From: Bradyrhizobium sp. CCGUVB1N3
Lineage (GTDB): Bacteria; Pseudomonadota; Alphaproteobacteria; Rhizobiales; Xanthobacteraceae
Reading direction: 5' to 3'
DNA length: 64,000 nucleotides
Assembly: GCF_024199925.1 (NCBI RefSeq)
Contig: NZ_JANADR010000001.1
Location: 2,604,001-2,668,000, forward strand
Positions within the stretch are counted from its first letter, which is position 1; each line of letters starts with the position of its first letter. The notes under the pieces were generated by a model, which did no database searches, had not been told where the DNA came from, and was given only the letters and a program-made list of their open reading frames with translations. Both the position numbers and the translations under genes were made by a program. Positions 46,987-57,343 of the stretch are shown here, in pieces.

Positions 46987-47663
46987 GCGCTCTCCGCCGG
47001 AAACGTCGCAGTGAAGGTCACCCCGTGCAGATTGACGGTCGGCGCGATGCCGTAGTGATTGGCGCCGAAGATACGCAACCGGCGCCACAGCTCGTCCTTG
47101 CTGATATCCAGCGGAATGTCGCAGATGGCCTTGTAGTTGCGCCGCGAGTTTCTTCGACCGCTCCATTGGATCGCCGGACGCGGTGCCGGCAGCGACGGCT
47201 GACGGGCCAATCGATCGGCCCATTCCACGAACAGATTCAAGAGCTGGGCGTAAGTCAGCTCGCACAGCGCGAAGACGCCGGCGTTTTCCGGAATGGGAAA
47301 CGGCGTGACGTCGATGATCATGCCGCTATCGACCCGCTCGGCCATGGCGTGAAGGGTCACGCCGAACTCGGTCGCGCGGTCGTAGAGCGCGAAGTGCGTC
47401 GGCGCCCAGCCGGGATAGGTCGGCGGCCCCGGATGGAAATTGTAGGCGCCATAACCGAGCTTCGCGAGCAGGTCGGCGGGCACGATGGTGTTGGAGGCAA
47501 AGGCGATCAGCCGGGCTTGCCGAATAAGCGATGGCTCGAGACTCATGAGCTCGTTGATTTCGGTCACAGGCCTGATCGTCAGGTCCTGTCGGTGGCTTCT
47601 CAATATTTGCGACAGCGCCGCCTGCTCGGCCGCTTCCGTCAGCAACACAACGGCCTCGAGCAT
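46983..47663 (-). CDS. Formyltransferase-like protein (Fmt/PurN fold)
   Basis: 226 residues with the formyl-THF transferase N-terminal domain. The catalytic Asn75 and His77 (NFHPGPPTYPG) and Asp112 (AERVDSGMII) are all present, so it should be active. It is shorter than methionyl-tRNA formyltransferase and lacks the tRNA-binding C-terminal domain. Such proteins formylate sugar amines or peptides. It is coupled to the TPR/ATP-grasp gene. Confidence 0.8.
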   Translation of the reverse strand: MLEAVVLLTEAAEQAALSQILRSHRQDLTIRPVTEINELMSLEPSLIRQARLIAFASNTIVPADLLAKLGYGAYNFHPGPPTYPGWAPTHFALYDRATEFGVTLHAMAERVDSGMIIDVTPFPIPENAGVFALCELTYAQLLNLFVEWADRLARQPSLPAPRPAIQWSGRRNSRRNYKAICDIPLDISKDELWRRLRIFGANHYGIAPTVNLHGVTFTATFPAESA

Positions 47664-47824
47664 CGGTTACCGCTTTGTTAAGGATGATAGTGAGCCAAAA
47701 TGTCGCAGCGCCCCTGTTAACAGCGCATTAACGATGAGCGACTGGACACGCGAGGGAAACATCGAGAAACAAAATTGTTGGTGTCGCGGGGAATGACAGC
47801 CCAAGACGCGGCAAGAGCGCCGCC

Positions 47825-48703
47825 CTACTCCACCAGCAGCACGTCCACGGCGACGCCGAGCTTCTGCTTCGGCGAGCCGACGATGATGCCGTCGACCGGC
47901 GAGACGTCGGAGAAGTCGCGCCCCATTGCGAGCACGATGTGATCATTGGCGACCAGGAGATCGTTGGTCGGATCGAGCCCGACCCAGCCGAGCTCAGGCC
48001 CGCACCATAGCGAGACCCAGGCGTGCGTGGCGTCGGCGCCCTGCAAGCGCGGCTGGCCGAGCGGCGGGATCGTGCGCAAATAGCCGCTGACATAGGCCGC
48101 CGGCAGCCCGAGCCCGCGAAGTCCTGCGATCATCACATGGGCAAAGTCCTGGCAGACGCCGTGGCGCTTGTCGAACACCTCGTTGAGCGGTGTCGAGATC
48201 ACCGTCGCCTTCGGGTCGTAGCGAAATTCGCTGCGGATGCGATGCATCAGATCGATAGCGCCGGCAAGGATGCCGGCGCCGGTCACAAAGCTCATCGCAG
48301 CATAGGCGCTGACGGGACGCAGCACCGGCACCAGCGGGCTCGCAAAAACGTAGCCGACCGGCGACGACGGCCCGAGGCTCGTCGCCTCGAAGGCGATATC
48401 GCGGATGCTTTCCCAAGGAGGGCTCAAGGCATCACGCGCCGGTGGCGTTCGCGACACCGACACGCGGGAGCGGGAATCGATGCGCAAATTGCGATGCGAA
48501 ACTTCGATCACAACGCTCTCGGTCAGAGTGCCGAAGAAATCGCGCCGGGCTTGGCGGTCCGCAGGCCGCGGCCGGATCTCGACGTGGTGCGAGATCAGCT
48601 CCTGCCCGTCACCGCTCTTCGGCTCCAGCCGCAGCGTGCAGCGGGCGAAGCTGACCGGACTCTCGTAGGAATAGGTCGTGACGTGACGGATGTCGTAGAT
48701 CAC
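47825..48703 (-). CDS. Transglutaminase-like cysteine protease-fold protein
   Basis: 292 residues. An N-terminal beta domain (IYDIRHVTTYSYESPVSFA) is followed by a transglutaminase core with Cys184 (HGVCQDFAHV), His227 (DATHAWVSLW) and Asp244 (VGLDPTND), all present. I start it at GTG 48703, which overlaps the upstream stop (GTGA). It is the third gene of the transglutaminase/ATP-grasp operon; these proteins are thought to cleave or ligate peptide amides. Confidence 0.9.
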   Translation of the reverse strand: MIYDIRHVTTYSYESPVSFARCTLRLEPKSGDGQELISHHVEIRPRPADRQARRDFFGTLTESVVIEVSHRNLRIDSRSRVSVSRTPPARDALSPPWESIRDIAFEATSLGPSSPVGYVFASPLVPVLRPVSAYAAMSFVTGAGILAGAIDLMHRIRSEFRYDPKATVISTPLNEVFDKRHGVCQDFAHVMIAGLRGLGLPAAYVSGYLRTIPPLGQPRLQGADATHAWVSLWCGPELGWVGLDPTNDLLVANDHIVLAMGRDFSDVSPVDGIIVGSPKQKLGVAVDVLLVE

Positions 48704-51219
48704 GCAAGCCCCGTCAGCTTTTCCGGCCGGCTGGCATTGGGACCGTGCGGGAAGTAGTGCAGCCCGATCGCCTCCGCGAGGTTGAGCAGGTCCTGCTCCA
48801 GCGAGAACAGCGTCTTGACCTCGAGCTTCTCGGCCTCGGCCGTGGCGAGCATCGCCTGCACGGCGACCGCGAGCCGCTGCGGCTTCTCGATCAGGCCGTA
48901 TTCCTTCAGGCTCGGCAGTGCTGCGATGTGCTCGTTCAGGCTTGCGACCTGGAAGGCGACCGAGCGCGGATTGTAGGTGTCGAGCACCGCGAGATCGCGT
49001 ACCGGCGCGAGCAGCGGCGCCAGCAGATAGCGCGAGCGATAGGTGATCTGGCAATCGACCAGCGTGAGGAGCACGTCGAGATCCTCGTCGCCCGCCTCGT
49101 CATAGGCGAATTGCCGCGCAAAGCGCGTGGTGTTGATGGCGCGCTCGGCGCGGCGGCCCATGTCGAGGAAGCGCCAGCCGGCGGCGCGGTTCATGTTCTC
49201 CTGCGCAAGGCCGGCGAAACTCGCGAGCTCCTGCAAGGTAAGCTCGGCGGCGCTGAGCACGCTGTCGTCGTCCTCGACCTCATAGGCGAGCCGCTCGGCC
49301 ATCTCGGTGATGACCTGCCAGGCATCGGGCGACAACCGCTCACGCAGGCCGGTTGCCGTGCGTTGCGCAGCGCGCACCAGCGACAGCGCCGAGCCGAAAC
49401 GGTCGGGGCTTTGCAGTGCTTCCGCGGCGATCCGTCCGGGGGCCGTGCGCGAGGCTTGCGAGATTGCGCCCCAGGCGACGAGGATGCGCTGGATGCGCTC
49501 GGCGGACTGCATCGCGGCCGATGCGCCCTTGTTGTTAGGCCCGCGCATCGGCGAGCCGAGTGCGCGCACCAGCCGCAGCGTGGCCTCGGCGCGCTCGAGA
49601 TAGCGGCCAAGCCAGAACAGATTGTCGGCGGCACGGCTCGGCAGCACGCCGGCGATGCGGCGGATCCGCACCTTGTCGGTCGCCGGCAGCAGCGTCGCGG
49701 TGGAGACCTGCTTCTCAGAGACGACCCAGACGTCGGCGGCGCGCGCGCCATCGCCCATCGAGACGGCGCGGGCGTCCGCCTGCTCGGCGATCCGGCAGAA
49801 GCCGCCGGGCATGATGGTCCAGCCGTCGGGCGTCGCGGCAGCGAACACGCGCAGCACGAAGGGGCGCGGGGTGAGCTGGCCCTGCTCCCACACCGGCATG
49901 GTCGACAGCCGCACCACCTCCTGGCCGACATAATCCATGCCGCGTCCGCCGATCGCGTCGATCAGGCGCTGGCGCTCGGATGCGTCGAGCTCGCCCGCAA
50001 GCACAGGACCCGTGCCGTGGAAGCCGGGAACGCCACGGCGGTAGGCGCCTTCGATCGCGACCTCGTCGAGCCGTGCCAAAACCTCCTCGCGCGCCGAGCG
50101 CTGGCCGCACCACCAGGTCGCGATGTGCGGCATCTTCAGGTCCTCGCCGAGCAGGCGACGGCTCAGGGCCGGCAGGAAGCCGAGCAGCGCCCTTGCCTCC
50201 AGCACGCCCGAGCCCGGCATGTTGGCGACGACGACGCCATCCTTGCGCAACACGTCGATCAGCCCGGGCACACCCAACCGCGACGACGCGTCGAGCTCGA
50301 GCGGATCGAGCGAGTTGGAATCGACCCGGCGCAGGAGCACGTCGAGCCGCTTGAGGCCTGCGACGGTGCGGATGTGGATGCGGTTGTCGCTGACCGCGAG
50401 ATCGTCGCCCTCGACCAGCAGGAAGCCGAGATAGCGCGCCAGCGTCGCGTGCTCGAAATAAGTCTCGCTGAAGCTGCCGGGCGTCAGCACGCCGATGCGC
50501 GGCTCGTCGCGATCAGCGCTGGCACGAAGGCTATCCCGAAACGCCTCGAAGAACGGTGCGACGCGCGGGACGTTCATCGACTTGTAGAGGTCTGCGAAGG
50601 CGCGCGACAGCACGAGGCGGTTTTCCAGCGCATAGCCCGCCCCCGACGGCGCCTGCGTGCGGTCGCCGAGCACCCACCAGCGCCCGTCGGGCCCACGGCC
50701 GACATCGGCGGCATAAATCGACAGGTACCGCCCGCCGGGGGGCGCCACGCCGCAGACGGGCCGCAGATATTCGGGGCTGCCGGCGATCGCAGCGGCAGGG
50801 AGCGCACCCTCGGCGACCAGCCGGCCCTCGCCGTAGATGTCACGCAGCACGAGTTCGAGGAGCTGAGCGCGCTGCTTGATGCCGGCCGAGAGCTGCTGCC
50901 AGTCGGCCTCGTCGATCAGCAGCGGCAGATGGCTGACCGACCAGGGCCGATCGGCGCTATCGCCGGGCGCCCGGTAAGTGACACCGGCCTCGCGCAAATG
51001 CCGGTCGGCCATGGCAAAACGCCGCTCGATTTCGTCGGGCGCCAGCGCACCGAAGGCATCGAAGAAACGGCTCCAGACAGCGCGCGGGGCGCCGTCTGGA
51101 CTGAGGAATTCGTCGGGGATGCCGGGCAGCCGGCTATAGTCGCGGACCCATTGCGCGACGCGGCGCTGGCTGAGGCGCCTGGCCGCCTGGCCTTCTCCGT
51201 CGGTCGCGCCTTCGCCCAT
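48700..51219 (-). CDS. Circularly permuted ATP-grasp fused to alpha-E domain
   Basis: 839 residues. Residues about 60-490 form the circularly permuted ATP-grasp amidoligase (DUF404/DUF407; WWVLGDRTQAPSGAGYALEN, VLTPGSFSETYFEHATLARY, TMPVWEQGQLTPRPFVLRVF). Residues about 520-830 form the alpha-helical Alpha-E domain (DUF403; RAADNLFWLGRYLERAEAT, WRFLDMGRRAERAINT). The two are often separate genes, so the fusion is notable but known. CAGGGAG precedes the ATG. It works with the flanking transglutaminases in ribosome-independent peptide modification (family inference). Confidence 0.9.
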   Translation of the reverse strand: MGEGATDGEGQAARRLSQRRVAQWVRDYSRLPGIPDEFLSPDGAPRAVWSRFFDAFGALAPDEIERRFAMADRHLREAGVTYRAPGDSADRPWSVSHLPLLIDEADWQQLSAGIKQRAQLLELVLRDIYGEGRLVAEGALPAAAIAGSPEYLRPVCGVAPPGGRYLSIYAADVGRGPDGRWWVLGDRTQAPSGAGYALENRLVLSRAFADLYKSMNVPRVAPFFEAFRDSLRASADRDEPRIGVLTPGSFSETYFEHATLARYLGFLLVEGDDLAVSDNRIHIRTVAGLKRLDVLLRRVDSNSLDPLELDASSRLGVPGLIDVLRKDGVVVANMPGSGVLEARALLGFLPALSRRLLGEDLKMPHIATWWCGQRSAREEVLARLDEVAIEGAYRRGVPGFHGTGPVLAGELDASERQRLIDAIGGRGMDYVGQEVVRLSTMPVWEQGQLTPRPFVLRVFAAATPDGWTIMPGGFCRIAEQADARAVSMGDGARAADVWVVSEKQVSTATLLPATDKVRIRRIAGVLPSRAADNLFWLGRYLERAEATLRLVRALGSPMRGPNNKGASAAMQSAERIQRILVAWGAISQASRTAPGRIAAEALQSPDRFGSALSLVRAAQRTATGLRERLSPDAWQVITEMAERLAYEVEDDDSVLSAAELTLQELASFAGLAQENMNRAAGWRFLDMGRRAERAINTTRFARQFAYDEAGDEDLDVLLTLVDCQITYRSRYLLAPLLAPVRDLAVLDTYNPRSVAFQVASLNEHIAALPSLKEYGLIEKPQRLAVAVQAMLATAEAEKLEVKTLFSLEQDLLNLAEAIGLHYFPHGPNASRPEKLTGLA

Positions 51220-51246
51220 GCACCACTCCCTGCCCCATCACCATAC

Positions 51247-54200
51247 TCAATGCAGGAGCGGCGTGCGCAAGTCGAGGGTCAGCGGAAACTCAATTGTGCG
51301 TTCCTCCGGCGGCGGCTGGCTGGGGCCCGGCGTGTGGCCGTGGTCCTGGAAGCGCGCCAGCCGCCGCGCCTCGGCCTCATAGGTGTTGACCGGCTTGGTG
51401 TCGTAGTTGCGCCCCCCGGGATGGGCGACGTGATAGACGCAGCCGCCGAGCGAACGGCCATTCCAGGTATCGATGAGGTCGAAGGTCAGGGGCGCGTGGA
51501 CGGGTATTGTCGGATGCAGGCCGGAGGCCGGCTGCCAGGCCTTGAAGCGGACGCCGGCCACGGCTTCCGCCGAGCGGCCGGTCGGGGTCATCGGCAGGCG
51601 GCGGCCGTTGCAGGTCACGACATGGCGGCCCTCGATGAAGCCTTCGGCCTTCACCTGAAGCCGCTCAACCGAACTATCAACATAGCGCACGGTGCCGCCG
51701 GCCGAGCCCTCCTCGCCGAGCACATGCCAGGGCTCCAGCGCCTGGCGCAATTCCAGCGTCACGCCGCCATGATGGACGCGGCCAAAGGCGGGGAAACGGA
51801 ATTCGAGCTGGGCCAGATACCATTCCGGCTCAAAGGGATAGCCGGATTGCTTCAACTCAGAAAGCACGTCAACGAAATCCTCCCAGATGAAGTGAGGCAG
51901 CATGAAGCGATCATGCAGCGCCGTACCCCAGCGCACGAACTTGCCGGCTTGCGGCTCGCGCCAGAATTTTGCGATCAGCGCGCGGATCAGGAGCTGCTGC
52001 GCCAGCGACATGCGCGGATCGGGCGGCATTTCGAGCGCGCGGAATTCGACCAGGCCGAGCCGCCCCGTCGGGCCATCAGGCGAATAGAGCTTGTCGATGC
52101 AGATTTCGGCGCGATGGGTGTTGCCGGTGATGTCGACGAGCAGATGCCGGAACAGCCGGTCCACCAGCCACAGCGGCGTCTGGTAGCCCGGCGGCGGGAC
52201 GTGCGAGAGCGCGACCTCGAGCTCGTAGATGCTGTCGTGTCGCGCCTCGTCGATGCGCGGCGCCTGGCTGGTCGGGCCGATGAACAGGCCGGAGAAGAAG
52301 TAGGACAGCGACGGATGCCGCTGCCAGTACAGCACAAGACTCTTCAACAAGTCAGGCCGGCGCAGGAACGGCGAATCCTGCGGACTGGAGCCGCCGACGA
52401 CGACGTGATTGCCGCCGCCGGTGCCGGTGTGGCGACCGTCGACCAGGAATCGGTTGGCGCCGAGACGCACCTTTGCTGCGTCCTCATAGAGGCCGGCGGT
52501 GATGTCCGCCGCCTCACGCCAGCTCTTCGCCGGCTGAATGTTGACCTCGATCACGCCGGGATCGGGCGTCACCTTGATGACCTCGATGCGCGGATCGAAC
52601 GGCGGCGGGTAGCCTTCGACATGGACCTGGAGCTGCATCTCCTCGGCGGTGGCTTCGAGCGCGGCGATCAGTTCAAGATAATCCTCGATGCGCTCGACCG
52701 GCGGCATGAAGGCGCAGAGCACGCCGCCGCGAACCTCCAGCGAGAGCGCGGTGCGGACCGGGACAGACGTGTTGAGGTGTTCAGGCGCGACCCGCGGCGG
52801 CGACGGCGGGCGCGCCGTGCGAGTGAACACCGGTAGCTTGCCCCGCGGCTCCATCGGGTCCTGCTCGACGATGTACGGATATTGGTTCGGTGGAACATAG
52901 CCGAGCGAGCCCATCGGCAGCCGCAGACCGAGCGGGGAATCGCCTGGCGTCAGGAACAGGTGATTGCGCCGCAGATTCCACCGCTCGCTGCGCCAGCGCG
53001 GCGGCGCGTTCCAGCGCTGCACCGGCAGCACGAAACCGCGCGGCGTGCCGAGACCCTGGTCGAACACCCGCGCCATGCGCGCCCGCGCTTCCGGATCGGA
53101 CAGCTTGGAGTCGGAAGGATCGACATTGACGGGAAGGTCGGCTTCCTTCTGCAGCCAATAGGCGGGATCCTCGTAGGCCGGCATGATGTAGCCGGGGTCG
53201 AGCCCGAGCCGCGCCGCCGTGCCCTCCATGAAGGCCTCGGCGTCCCTGACCTCGGCGCGGCGGGGAGTCTCGACCTTCGCGATCAGGTCGGCGTTCTTCC
53301 AGATCGGCACGCCGTCCTTGCGCCAGTACAGGCCAAAAGCCCAGCGCGGCAGGCTTTCGCCCGGATACCATTTGCCCTGGCCGTAATGCAAAAGGCCGCC
53401 CGGCGCAAAGCGCGTGCGCAGGCGGCGGATCAGGTCATCGGCGAGCGCGCGCTTGGTCGGACCGACGGCCTCGGTGTTCCACTCCGGGGCTTCGAGATCG
53501 TCGACCGACACGAAGGTCGGCTCGCCGCCCATGGTGAGCCGCACATCCTGCGCGGCGAGGTCGCCGTCGACCTGTTCGCCGAGATCATTGAGCCGCGCCC
53601 AGGCTTCGTCGGAAAACGGTTTTGTGATGCGCGGCGCCTCGCGGATGCGACGGACGCTCATGTCGAAGGCGAAATCGACTTCGGCAAAACCGGCGCCCCC
53701 GGAGATCGGCGCAGCCGAGCGATAGTGTGGTGTTGCGGCGACCGGGATGTGCCCCTCGCCCGCGAGCATGCCGGAGGTCGCGTCGAAACCGATCCAGCCC
53801 GCGCCCGGCAAGTAGACCTCGGCCCAGGCATGCAAGTCGGTGAAGTCGTTCTCCACTTCCGGCGGTCCCTCGATCGGATCGATGTCGGGACGGATCTGGA
53901 TCAAATAACCGGAGACGAAACGGGCAGCCAATCCCAGATGACGGAAGGTCTGGATCAACAGCCAGGCGGAGTCGCGGCACGATCCGGCGCCGGAGGCGAG
54001 CGTCTCCTCCGGCGTCTGCACGCCGGGCTCCATGCGGATGACGTAGCGAATCCTCTGTTGCAGCTCTCTGTTGAGATCGACCAGGAAGTTGACGGTGTTC
54101 GGGGCTTCTTGTGGGATCGTGTCGAGATATTTCGCGAACAGGCGATCGGGCTTGATGGTCTCGAGATAAGGCGCGAGCTCCGTCTTGAGATCTTTCGGAT

Positions 54201-54516
54201 ATTCGAACGGAAAGCTGTCGGCATAGGGCTCGACGAAGAAGTCGAACGGGTTGACCACGGTCATCTGCGCCGTGAAATCGACCTCGATCTTCAGCTCCGT
54301 CGTCTTCTCCGGAAAGACGTAGCGCGCCAGCCAATTGCCTTGCGGGTCCTGCTGCCAGTTCACGAAGTGATTGGGCGGGCTGACCTTGAGCGAATAGCTC
54401 AGGATCGGCGTCCGCGTATGCGGCGCCGGCCGCAAGCGGATGGTCTGCGGGCCGAGATCGATCGGACGGTCGTATTTGTAGTGCGTGACGTGGTGTAATG
54501 CGACGTAGATCGACAC
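51247..54516 (-). CDS. Transglutaminase-DUF2126 amidoligase fusion
   Basis: 1,089 residues. Residues 1-290 form a transglutaminase with Cys180 ([16 protein letters not shown]), His229 ([12 protein letters not shown]) and Asp245 ([10 protein letters not shown]). The rest is DUF2126 ([60 protein letters not shown]), related to the glutamine-synthetase/COOH-NH2 ligases. I start it at GTG 54516, preceded by GGAG; an upstream ATG at 54582 is possible. First gene of the three-gene operon. Confidence 0.9.
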   Translation of the reverse strand: MSIYVALHHVTHYKYDRPIDLGPQTIRLRPAPHTRTPILSYSLKVSPPNHFVNWQQDPQGNWLARYVFPEKTTELKIEVDFTAQMTVVNPFDFFVEPYADSFPFEYPKDLKTELAPYLETIKPDRLFAKYLDTIPQEAPNTVNFLVDLNRELQQRIRYVIRMEPGVQTPEETLASGAGSCRDSAWLLIQTFRHLGLAARFVSGYLIQIRPDIDPIEGPPEVENDFTDLHAWAEVYLPGAGWIGFDATSGMLAGEGHIPVAATPHYRSAAPISGGAGFAEVDFAFDMSVRRIREAPRITKPFSDEAWARLNDLGEQVDGDLAAQDVRLTMGGEPTFVSVDDLEAPEWNTEAVGPTKRALADDLIRRLRTRFAPGGLLHYGQGKWYPGESLPRWAFGLYWRKDGVPIWKNADLIAKVETPRRAEVRDAEAFMEGTAARLGLDPGYIMPAYEDPAYWLQKEADLPVNVDPSDSKLSDPEARARMARVFDQGLGTPRGFVLPVQRWNAPPRWRSERWNLRRNHLFLTPGDSPLGLRLPMGSLGYVPPNQYPYIVEQDPMEPRGKLPVFTRTARPPSPPRVAPEHLNTSVPVRTALSLEVRGGVLCAFMPPVERIEDYLELIAALEATAEEMQLQVHVEGYPPPFDPRIEVIKVTPDPGVIEVNIQPAKSWREAADITAGLYEDAAKVRLGANRFLVDGRHTGTGGGNHVVVGGSSPQDSPFLRRPDLLKSLVLYWQRHPSLSYFFSGLFIGPTSQAPRIDEARHDSIYELEVALSHVPPPGYQTPLWLVDRLFRHLLVDITGNTHRAEICIDKLYSPDGPTGRLGLVEFRALEMPPDPRMSLAQQLLIRALIAKFWREPQAGKFVRWGTALHDRFMLPHFIWEDFVDVLSELKQSGYPFEPEWYLAQLEFRFPAFGRVHHGGVTLELRQALEPWHVLGEEGSAGGTVRYVDSSVERLQVKAEGFIEGRHVVTCNGRRLPMTPTGRSAEAVAGVRFKAWQPASGLHPTIPVHAPLTFDLIDTWNGRSLGGCVYHVAHPGGRNYDTKPVNTYEAEARRLARFQDHGHTPGPSQPPPEERTIEFPLTLDLRTPLLH

Positions 54517-54690
54517 GGATGCGGTGCTCCAGCAGCTTTTTTGAGCAGAACACCGGTCGCTATCGCGATCAAGCATTAACAAGCGGCAGCGATTGCCTAC
54601 GCCACGGGCTGATTTGGCATTCGTCCTTGCCGCTCATCTCTACCTGTGGTTGACTATCTGCTCCTTGTGCGGTCGCAGGGGGAATGCTCG

Positions 54691-55623
54691 ATGAGTGTAT
54701 TCGTCAAGAAGGACCGAAACGTCTATCGCCGGCGGGCCCTCGATAGCTTCCAGGCATCCAGGGACTTTAACCTGGTCGACGCGCGGGCCATGATGTGGCT
54801 GTCGCAGCTTGCTTACGAGACCGACGACGAGCCGAAGGTCGACAGCATCCTCAATGGCTGGGACCTGAGGAAGCTCGGCTTCAGGAGCAACGATCCGGGC
54901 ACTGGCCTGCCCCCACACAGCGCCTGTGTCGTGGTCGCGGAAGGGCCACACGCGACATTTGTGACGTTTGCCGGCAGCGATCCCCTAAAGTTTCAGGACT
55001 GGATCACGGATTTCGACGCCATGCCGTCGCCGGACAATCTCCACACGGGCTTTGAGAGAGCCGTCGCGACAGTTTTGCCTGATATCCAGGCGGCGCTCGG
55101 CAAGCGGGTCGCGCCCAATCAACCGGTGTTCTTCACCGGCCATAGTCTTGGTGGAGCGCTCGCGATCCTTGCCGCATGGCGGACCTCACTCCTGCCAAGC
55201 GCGCCCAAGATCGTCGTTTACACGTTCGGCAGTCCACGCAACGGCGGCCCGGAATTCTTCAACGACTATACGCCGCGGCTTGGCGATTTCACCTTCCGCC
55301 TGGTCCACGGCACCGACATCGTTGCGACAGTCCCGCCGACATTGCTCAACGTCTATCGCCATGTCGGACAGGCCGTGCAGTGCCCGAGCGGCGGCGTTTT
55401 CGACGGCTTGCTGCCGATGGCGCGTGATGGGAACAAGCCGGATCTCTTCGAAAGCGTCGGACAAAGCGTCTTTGCCGACGTTGGCGCGCTCACTGCGCTT
55501 CAGGTCATTCCCATCCTTGGAGTGGGACTGCAGAATGCGCTCCAGAGATTCCTGCCGCACATGATCGACGATCACGTGCCGGACAGTTACTTCCGCGCAT
55601 TATCGATCGTGATCGAAGAATAG
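54691..55623 (+). CDS. Class 3 lipase (alpha/beta hydrolase)
   Basis: 310 residues. The nucleophile motif GHSLGG (Ser152) follows VFFTG, with conserved VVYTFGSPRNG and the acid in RLVHGTDIVATVPP, and a histidine near the C-terminus (MIDDHVPDS). GSDPLKFQDWITDFDA is the oxyanion segment of lipase_3. No signal peptide is visible. I chose ATG 54691, preceded by AGGGGGAA. It is alone on its transcript and diverges from the transglutaminase operon; it is followed at four bases by the convergent dehydratase gene. Confidence 0.87.
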   Translation: MSVFVKKDRNVYRRRALDSFQASRDFNLVDARAMMWLSQLAYETDDEPKVDSILNGWDLRKLGFRSNDPGTGLPPHSACVVVAEGPHATFVTFAGSDPLKFQDWITDFDAMPSPDNLHTGFERAVATVLPDIQAALGKRVAPNQPVFFTGHSLGGALAILAAWRTSLLPSAPKIVVYTFGSPRNGGPEFFNDYTPRLGDFTFRLVHGTDIVATVPPTLLNVYRHVGQAVQCPSGGVFDGLLPMARDGNKPDLFESVGQSVFADVGALTALQVIPILGVGLQNALQRFLPHMIDDHVPDSYFRALSIVIEE

Positions 55624-55627
55624 TCGC

Positions 55628-57151
55628 TCACATCGTCGCGCCGATCACCCAGGGTGCAAACTCGGCGCCGCCGAAATCAAAGCTCTCGCTCTTGGTCGGC
55701 TGGCCAGAGGCGGTTTTCAGGATCAGATCGAAGATGCGCTGGCCGCATTGCTCGACCGTCTCGGAGCCTTCGAGGATGGTGCCGCAATTGACGTCCATGT
55801 CCTCTTCCATGCGCTTGTACATGGGCGTGTTGGTCGCAAGCTTGATCGACGGCGCGGGCTTGCAGCCGAACACGCTGCCGCGCCCCGTCGTGAAGCAGAC
55901 GAGATTGGCGCCGCCTGCGACCTGGCCGGTCGCGGCAACCGGGTCGTAGCCGGGCGTGTCCATGAACACAAAGCCCTTCTTCGTCACCGGCTCGGCATAG
56001 CGCAGCACGTCGACGAGATTGGTGGTGCCCGCCTTGGCCATCGCACCGAGCGATTTCTCGAGAATCGTGGTGAGGCCGCCCGCCTTGTTGCCGGGGCTCG
56101 GATTGGCATTCATCTCGGCGCCTTCGCGCTCGGTATACTCTTCCCACCAGCGCATGAGATCGACGAGCTTTTCGCCGACTTCGCGGCTGACGGCGCGGCG
56201 CGTGAGCAGATGTTCTGCCCCGTAGGTCTCCGGCGTCTCCGACAGGATCACTGTGCCACCATGACGCACGATGAGATCGCTGGCCGCCCCGAGCGCGGGA
56301 TTGGCTGATACGCCGGAATAGCCGTCCGAGCCGCCGCATTGCAGCGCCACGGTCAGCTCGCTCGCGGGCACCGCTTCGCGTTTCACGTTGTTGGCGTCAG
56401 CGAGCGCCTCGCGCACGAAGGCAACGCCGGCCTCGACCGTCTTGCGGGTACCGCCGACCTCCTGGATGTCCATCGCGCGCAAGCGCCCGGCGAGCTTCTG
56501 TTCCTCCATCAGGCCGCCAATCTGGTTCACCTCGCAGCCAAGGCCCAGCACGATCACGTGGGAGAAATTGACGTGCCGTGCATAGCCGCCCAGCGTGCGG
56601 CGGAGCAGCGCCAGCGGCTCGTTCTGTGTCATGCCGCAGCCGGTCTTGTGCGTCAGCGCGACCACGCCGTCGACGTTTGGGAATTCGGCCAGCGGATTTT
56701 CACCGGTGAAGGGATTTTTCTTGAAGACGTCGGCGACGAGGCCCGCGACATGGGCGCTGCAATTCACCGAGGTGAGGATGCCGATATAATTGCGCGTAGC
56801 GACGCGGCCGTCGGGACGGCGGATGCCCTCGAAGGTCGCGGGCAGATCGAAATTCGGCGTCGGCTTGACGTCGGCGCAATAGGCATAGTCCTTGGAAAAA
56901 TCACCCATGCCGCAATTCTGCGTGTGCACGTGCTGGCCGGGTGCGATCGGCGCGGTGGCAAAGCCGATGATCTGACCGTAGCGCTTGACCGGCTCGCCCA
57001 CCGCGATCGGCTTGATCGCGACCTTGTGCCCCGACGGGATACGGTCGAGCGTCGTCACGCCGTCAGCCACCGCCGTCCCGGGCGGCAGGCTGGCACGCGC
57101 GATCACCACGCCATCATCGGGATGCAGGCGGATGACGGGGGCTGGGGTCAT
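55628..57151 (-). CDS. UxaA/GarD-type sugar-acid dehydratase
   Basis: 507 residues. An N-terminal SAF domain (1-90, IRLHPDDGVVIARASLPPG) is joined to the UxaA catalytic part with THKTGCGMTQNEPL, GLGCEVNQIGGL, ALQCGGSDGYSGVSANP and TTGRGSVFGCKPAPSIK. Altronate and galactarate dehydratases share this form, so the substrate is a hexonate or hexarate that I cannot fix. It is the last gene of a minus-strand set with the aldolase and Ldh2-type enzyme. Confidence 0.9.
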   Translation of the reverse strand: MTPAPVIRLHPDDGVVIARASLPPGTAVADGVTTLDRIPSGHKVAIKPIAVGEPVKRYGQIIGFATAPIAPGQHVHTQNCGMGDFSKDYAYCADVKPTPNFDLPATFEGIRRPDGRVATRNYIGILTSVNCSAHVAGLVADVFKKNPFTGENPLAEFPNVDGVVALTHKTGCGMTQNEPLALLRRTLGGYARHVNFSHVIVLGLGCEVNQIGGLMEEQKLAGRLRAMDIQEVGGTRKTVEAGVAFVREALADANNVKREAVPASELTVALQCGGSDGYSGVSANPALGAASDLIVRHGGTVILSETPETYGAEHLLTRRAVSREVGEKLVDLMRWWEEYTEREGAEMNANPSPGNKAGGLTTILEKSLGAMAKAGTTNLVDVLRYAEPVTKKGFVFMDTPGYDPVAATGQVAGGANLVCFTTGRGSVFGCKPAPSIKLATNTPMYKRMEEDMDVNCGTILEGSETVEQCGQRIFDLILKTASGQPTKSESFDFGGAEFAPWVIGATM

Positions 57152-57177
57152 GGGAGTTCTCCTTGGTCTTCAAAAGT

Positions 57178-57343
57178 ATCGTGCCCCGGATGCTGCGCAG
57201 CGCGCAAGCGGTGCGCTGCTGATCCGGGGCCCACGCGTGACATCGGCAACTGGGTCCCGGCTCTGCGGTGCAACGCCATAGCGCGTCGAAGACGCGCGTA
57301 AACGCGCTTATGGCGCTGCACCGCGTCCGGGACACGCGAGATC
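57178..57343. repeat. Dispersed intergenic repeat, family A copy 2
   Basis: About 165 bases, inverted relative to 12511-12672. On the minus strand it begins CGTGTCCCGGACGCGGTGC and contains GCGCGTCTTCGACGCGCTAT, close to copy 1. It fills the gap between the dehydratase and aldolase genes. Confidence 0.75.

Noticed and set aside
48745..52836. Very long plus-strand open frame (1,363 codons)
   Set aside because: It runs antisense across the ATP-grasp/alpha-E and DUF2126 genes. Its translation is Arg/His/Asp-rich with no motifs, while the minus-strand products have clear conserved domains.
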